A stretch of 18,822 nt of DNA from an uncultured Bacteroidota bacterium (GTDB lineage Bacteria; Bacteroidota; Bacteroidia; Bacteroidales; 4484-276), in assembly GCA_903930725.1 (NCBI GenBank), contig CAIYZW010001078.1, forward strand, positions 1 to 18,822, written 5' to 3'. Shown here piece after piece: positions 15,296 to 18,822 of this stretch. The position numbers and the translations under genes are program-made. The number at the start of each line of letters is the position of its first letter. Within the stretch, counting starts at the first letter, position 1. The notes beneath the pieces were generated by a model. That model was not told the origin of the DNA and did not search any database. It saw only the letters and a list, made by a program, of their open reading frames with translations.

Positions 15296-17521
15296 ATGAC
15301 TATGTTTAAACAGGAAATGATTGAAACCAGATCAAAGGATTTTTCGCTTCACCAAATCTTAAAAAAATTCTTTGGGTTCGATAGCTTCAAGGGAAATCAG
15401 GAAGCCATTATTAAAAACTTGTTGGACGGGAATAATACGTTTGTTATCATGCCTACAGGAGGAGGAAAGTCCATGTGCTATCAACTTCCGGCATTAATGA
15501 AAGAAGGAACAGCAATAATAATATCGCCACTTATCGCCCTGATGAAAAATCAGGTTGATGCATTAAGGAACTTTGGTGCCGAAGACGGGATTGCACATTT
15601 TATGAATTCTTCACTTTCGAAGCAGGAAATAACCGAAGTAAAAGAGGACCTCACACGTGGAACCACAAAACTATTGTACGTTGCCCCCGAATCTCTTACG
15701 AAAGAAGAAAACGTTGATTTCTTAAAAAGTATTGATATTTCGTTTTATGCCATTGATGAAGCCCACTGTATTTCGGAGTGGGGGCACGATTTCAGACCAG
15801 AATACCGGAGACTTCGCCCAATAATTGAAGCAATAGGCCAAAATGTTCCTGTGATTGCACTTACAGCCACGGCAACACCCAAAGTACAGCACGACATACA
15901 GAAAAATTTGGCTATTCTCGACGCCAAAGTATTTGCATCATCCTTCGACAGGCCAAACCTTTATTACGAAATCCGCCCAAAAACCCAGGATGTAATAAAG
16001 GATGTTATCAGGTATATTAAATCAAACTCAGGAAAATCGGGTATTATTTATTGCCTGAGCCGCAAAAAAGTGGAGGAACTTGCCGAAACGCTTGTCGTAA
16101 ACGGGATTAAAGCGCTGCCTTATCATGCCGGGTTGGAGTCGCAAACGCGGCGTACCAATCAGGATAGATTCCTGATGGAAGAGGTTGACGTGATTGTGGC
16201 GACTATTGCATTTGGAATGGGCATAGATAAACCGGATGTTCGCTTTGTAATCCATCATGATATGCCGAAAAGCCTGGAGGGATATTACCAGGAAACCGGT
16301 CGCTCCGGCCGTGACGATGGCGAAGGAAACTGCATCACCTTTTACAGCTACGACGACATCCAGAAACTCGAAAAATTCATGAAAGGCAAACCTGTTGCCG
16401 AACAGGAAATAGCCCAGCAACTTCTTCTCGAAACTGTTTCGTATGCCGAATCATCGGTATGCCGCCATAAACAGTTGCTTCATTATTTTGGAGAAGAATA
16501 CAAAAACGAAAATTGTGGCTCCTGCGACAACTGCCTCCATCCCAAAGAAAAATTTGAAGGCAAAAAATATGTTCGCATCGTCCTTGAAGCCATCCTCGAG
16601 GTGAAAGAACTATTCAAAGCCAAACACATTATTAATATTTTGGTCGGGAAGAATACCGCCACCCTCAAATCGTACAAGCATCATAAAGTCGAATCGTTTG
16701 GCAAAGGCGAAGAGTACGACGAAAAATTCTGGAATGCAGTTATTCGCCAGGCACTCATCGCAAACCTCCTTACCAAGGACATTGATAATTACGGCCTCTT
16801 AAAGGTTACTAAAAAGGGTCAGCAATTCCTCGACAGGCCTTATTCGATCATGCTTACCAAAGATCATGATTACGAAAACCCGGATGATGACGAAGATTTG
16901 TTGAACGGTAGCCATAAAACAAGTTCAGCCGACCAGACGCTTTTTGCGATGCTAAAAGATCTGCGTAAGCAAATATCACGCAAAGAAAACCTGCCTCCAT
17001 TCATCATTTTCCAGGATCCATCACTCGAGGATATGGCCATCCAGTACCCGATAAAAATGGATGAATTAACGCAGATTACCGGTGTTGGCGTTGGAAAAGC
17101 CCAAAAATACGGTCAGCCATTTCTCGATCTTATCAAAAATTATGTCGAGGAAAACGAGATCATCCGCCCGCTCGATATGGTGGTGAAATCGGTGGTAAAT
17201 AAATCAGGGTTAAAAGTTTACGTTATCCGGAGCATTGATCGGAAACTTTCGCTCGAAGATATTGCCTTAACCAAAAACCTTACTGTTGACGAACTCCTGT
17301 CGGAGATCGAAAGCATTGTGGCTTCTGGAACCAAACTCGACATTAATTATTACATCAACGAATATGTTGATCCTTACCATCAGGAAGAAATTACCGAGTA
17401 TTTTCAGGATGCCGAATCCGATTCGATTGAAGATGCTTTACGCGAATTGGGCGAAGATGAATTTTCGGAAGAGGAAATTCGCCTTGTCCGGATAAAATTT
17501 ATGTCGGATGTTGGCAATTAG
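15296..17521 (+). CDS. recQ: ATP-dependent DNA helicase RecQ
   Basis: The 741-residue 3'-5' helicase acts in recombination and fork repair. Domain order: helicase core with Walker A MPTGGGKS (52-59), ISPLIALMKNQ (76-86), DEAH (154-157), TATAT (190-194), then the second RecA lobe with YHAGL (276-280), TIAFGMGIDKPDVR (303-316) and QETGRSGRD (332-340). The zinc-binding subdomain has Cys389, Cys407, Cys410 and Cys413. A winged-helix RQC region spans about 420-520 and an HRDC domain about 545-620. A C-terminal extension of about 120 residues follows, helical with an acidic end (DALRELGEDEFSEEEI), resembling the HTH_40-type tail common in Bacteroidetes RecQ. ATGs at 15296, 15302 and 15317 are all possible starts; none has a strong Shine-Dalgarno. 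Confidence 0.97.
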   Translation: MTMFKQEMIETRSKDFSLHQILKKFFGFDSFKGNQEAIIKNLLDGNNTFVIMPTGGGKSMCYQLPALMKEGTAIIISPLIALMKNQVDALRNFGAEDGIAHFMNSSLSKQEITEVKEDLTRGTTKLLYVAPESLTKEENVDFLKSIDISFYAIDEAHCISEWGHDFRPEYRRLRPIIEAIGQNVPVIALTATATPKVQHDIQKNLAILDAKVFASSFDRPNLYYEIRPKTQDVIKDVIRYIKSNSGKSGIIYCLSRKKVEELAETLVVNGIKALPYHAGLESQTRRTNQDRFLMEEVDVIVATIAFGMGIDKPDVRFVIHHDMPKSLEGYYQETGRSGRDDGEGNCITFYSYDDIQKLEKFMKGKPVAEQEIAQQLLLETVSYAESSVCRHKQLLHYFGEEYKNENCGSCDNCLHPKEKFEGKKYVRIVLEAILEVKELFKAKHIINILVGKNTATLKSYKHHKVESFGKGEEYDEKFWNAVIRQALIANLLTKDIDNYGLLKVTKKGQQFLDRPYSIMLTKDHDYENPDDDEDLLNGSHKTSSADQTLFAMLKDLRKQISRKENLPPFIIFQDPSLEDMAIQYPIKMDELTQITGVGVGKAQKYGQPFLDLIKNYVEENEIIRPLDMVVKSVVNKSGLKVYVIRSIDRKLSLEDIALTKNLTVDELLSEIESIVASGTKLDINYYINEYVDPYHQEEITEYFQDAESDSIEDALRELGEDEFSEEEIRLVRIKFMSDVGN

Positions 17522-17556
17522 CCCCGATTTCTTTGCAGCTCAAAGGATTTTCAACT

Positions 17557-17937
17557 ATGACAGACTTTTTTAGGAACACTTCCATTTTTTTCATCATTAT
17601 TTTGGGGCTGATTTTGCAATCCTGCTCACCAAAGCAGGAACTTTCGGCAAAAACAGTTCCTGCCGGGATCATTCAGCCAGATTCTCTGGCGGTAATTCTG
17701 GCCGATCTTCAAATTGCCGAATCAATGCTTCATCAAATGGAACGAAACGATCAGTTTACGGATAGTCTTGTACATCCGGTTTTCGAAAAAGTTTTTTTAA
17801 AACACAAAATCACCAGTGATGAGCTTAAGAAAAGCACCACCTATTACGAACAACATCTTGATATTTACGAAGAGATTTACACCAAAATTATAACGCAACT
17901 CACTCAAATTCAGACCGAAATCAGTGATCCGAAGTAG
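17557..17937 (+). CDS. Small DUF4296-like lipoprotein
   Basis: The 126-residue precursor has a lipoprotein signal (hydrophobic FFIIILGLIL, then QSC) with the predicted lipidated Cys23. The mature part matches the DUF4296 pattern I know from Bacteroidota: PAGIIQPDSLAVILADLQIA, a central FEKVFLKHKIT, then YYEQHLDIYEEIYTKI, all helical. Function is unknown. The frame also opens at a TTG (17533), but the ATG at 17557 is preferred because AAAGGA lies about 10 nt upstream and it gives a compact signal peptide. It begins 35 bp after recQ stops and 37 bp before the next gene, so cotranscription is plausible. Confidence 0.85.
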   Translation: MTDFFRNTSIFFIIILGLILQSCSPKQELSAKTVPAGIIQPDSLAVILADLQIAESMLHQMERNDQFTDSLVHPVFEKVFLKHKITSDELKKSTTYYEQHLDIYEEIYTKIITQLTQIQTEISDPK

Positions 17938-17974
17938 GAAATAATCCATTCATTTTTTAGCATAAAAATCCATC

Positions 17975-18822
17975 ATGAAAAAGACTTTTACACTATTTAC
18001 ACTTACATTTTTACTCGTTAGCATTGTTTTCGGACAGGTTGATCTGCAAGACAAAGGTTCGTTTAAATGTTCTGAAGGAAAATCAAAAAGACCCGACAGA
18101 TCAAATATTTTTCGAAGCCCCAACACACCAAAGCACAAGTTTGATGTTTTAAATTATACCTTGAACCTCAATTTGTACAACAATTTCAGCAGTCCATATC
18201 CTCAAACATTTACCGGTAGCGAAACCATCACTTTCAGGGTTGATACTGCGCTGAATGTGATTAAACTTAACGCATTGAATGCTTCACTGCTGATTAGCAG
18301 TGTTAGTTTGAGCGGTCAGTCCTTTTCTCATTCCCAGGACACTTTAACAATAACGCTCGACAGAATTTACACTCAGGGCGAAGTTGTGGATGTTAAGATA
18401 AATTATAACCATAAAAATGTCGAGGATGCTGGTATTTACGTCAGTGGTGGCTTCTTTTTTACAGATTTTGAACCTGAAGGCGCCCGGAAATGCTTCCCTT
18501 GCTATGACAGGCCTTACGATAAAGCAACATTAAATCTCACTGCAAAAGTCCCGTCAGATGTTTTGCTTGGCTCTAACGGAAGGCTTGCAGATTCTACAAT
18601 AGTTGCCGATACAATATGGTACAACTGGATCAGTCGCGATCCCATTGCCACTTACCTCATGGTAATTTCGGCAAAGAAAAACTGGAACCTCGACATCGTT
18701 TATTGGAATAGGCCTTCAACTCCTGGCGAGCCAATGCCCATCAGGTTTTATTTTAATAATGGCGAAAATCCCGACCAGATGGAATTAAAAGTACCACTCA
18801 TGGCAGATTGGTTTTCGGAGCA
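17975..18822 (+). CDS. M1-family (aminopeptidase N-like) zinc peptidase, N-terminal part
   Basis: 282 codons are visible before the right edge. A signal peptide covers about 1-20 (MKKTFTLFTL..., ending VFG). The rest matches the N-terminal beta-saddle domain of M1 aminopeptidases: YTLNLNLYN, FTGSETITF, the hallmark FEPEGARKCFPCYDRP (165-180), KATLNLTAKVP and TYLMVISA. The exopeptidase GxMEN and zinc HExxH motifs should lie off the right edge, so catalytic competence cannot be judged. It is probably periplasmic or secreted. Cys173 and Cys176 in the hallmark segment are close enough to pair. It lies 37 bp after the lipoprotein gene with no obvious promoter between. Confidence 0.88.
   Translation, partial: MKKTFTLFTLTFLLVSIVFGQVDLQDKGSFKCSEGKSKRPDRSNIFRSPNTPKHKFDVLNYTLNLNLYNNFSSPYPQTFTGSETITFRVDTALNVIKLNALNASLLISSVSLSGQSFSHSQDTLTITLDRIYTQGEVVDVKINYNHKNVEDAGIYVSGGFFFTDFEPEGARKCFPCYDRPYDKATLNLTAKVPSDVLLGSNGRLADSTIVADTIWYNWISRDPIATYLMVISAKKNWNLDIVYWNRPSTPGEPMPIRFYFNNGENPDQMELKVPLMADWFSE

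Noticed and set aside
16028..16420. 130-codon minus-strand ORF
   Set aside because: Antisense shadow inside the conserved helicase core of recQ.
17533..17556. TTG start eight codons upstream for the lipoprotein
   Set aside because: The ATG at 17557 has an AAAGGA at suitable spacing and gives a standard lipoprotein signal.
1..18822. tRNA, rRNA, insertion sequences, attachment sites or a defence island
   Set aside because: No conserved RNA-gene segment, transposase or integrase motif, or flanking direct repeats were seen; the genes look like ordinary chromosomal envelope and repair functions.

Overview
The window looks like chromosomal DNA from a member of the Bacteroidota, probably Bacteroidales or a relative. 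The reasons are the gene families present: an M64 peptidase, a DUF4296-type lipoprotein, a RecQ with a C-terminal helix-turn-helix-like extension beside a KpsF/GutQ isomerase, and a giant PKD/Ig-like repeat surface protein. Intergenic DNA is AT-rich, Shine-Dalgarno signals are weak, and two upstream regions carry elements resembling the Bacteroidetes promoter (TTTG, then TAnnTTTG). I saw no rRNA, tRNA, CRISPR array, transposase or phage gene.

Layout. Positions 1-5361 (minus) hold the N-terminal 1,787 codons of one giant secreted protein that runs off the left edge. It has a signal peptide, a PKD domain, a conserved-looking 'GWSF...GDFIGVFY' module, an Ig-like module and 16 visible tandem units of about 88 residues. 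A 533-bp AT-rich gap follows. Next on the minus strand come a secreted M64 metallopeptidase (5895-7322), a 1,098-residue FtsX/MacB-type permease (7428-10724), its ABC ATPase (10798-11481), and a GT4-type glycosyltransferase with a GTG start (11565-12881). Further up the same strand are a McbG/Qnr-like pentapeptide-repeat protein (12977-13558), a small CxxC carboxymuconolactone-decarboxylase-family protein (13638-13982) and the arabinose-5-phosphate isomerase KdsD (13998-14966).

A 329-bp divergent region separates kdsD from the plus-strand genes: recQ (15296-17521), a DUF4296-like lipoprotein (17557-17937), and the first 282 codons of an M1-family aminopeptidase that leaves the right edge (from 17975).

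How the genes fit together. Most genes serve the cell envelope: KdsD feeds Kdo and lipopolysaccharide synthesis, the glycosyltransferase modifies a glycan, the ATPase and permease form one ABC machine of the LolCDE/MacB/YbbAP type, and the M64 peptidase, lipoprotein, M1 peptidase and repeat protein are exported. The most unusual object is the repeat protein. Its array splits sharply into seven units of exactly 264 bp with two cysteines each, and nine length-variable units in which most carry a second cysteine pair. That pair is lost or displaced jointly, which suggests disulfides. I do not see a complete new defence or mobile system. The best leads are the repeat architecture, the unassigned module ahead of it, and the Qnr/McbG-like protein.
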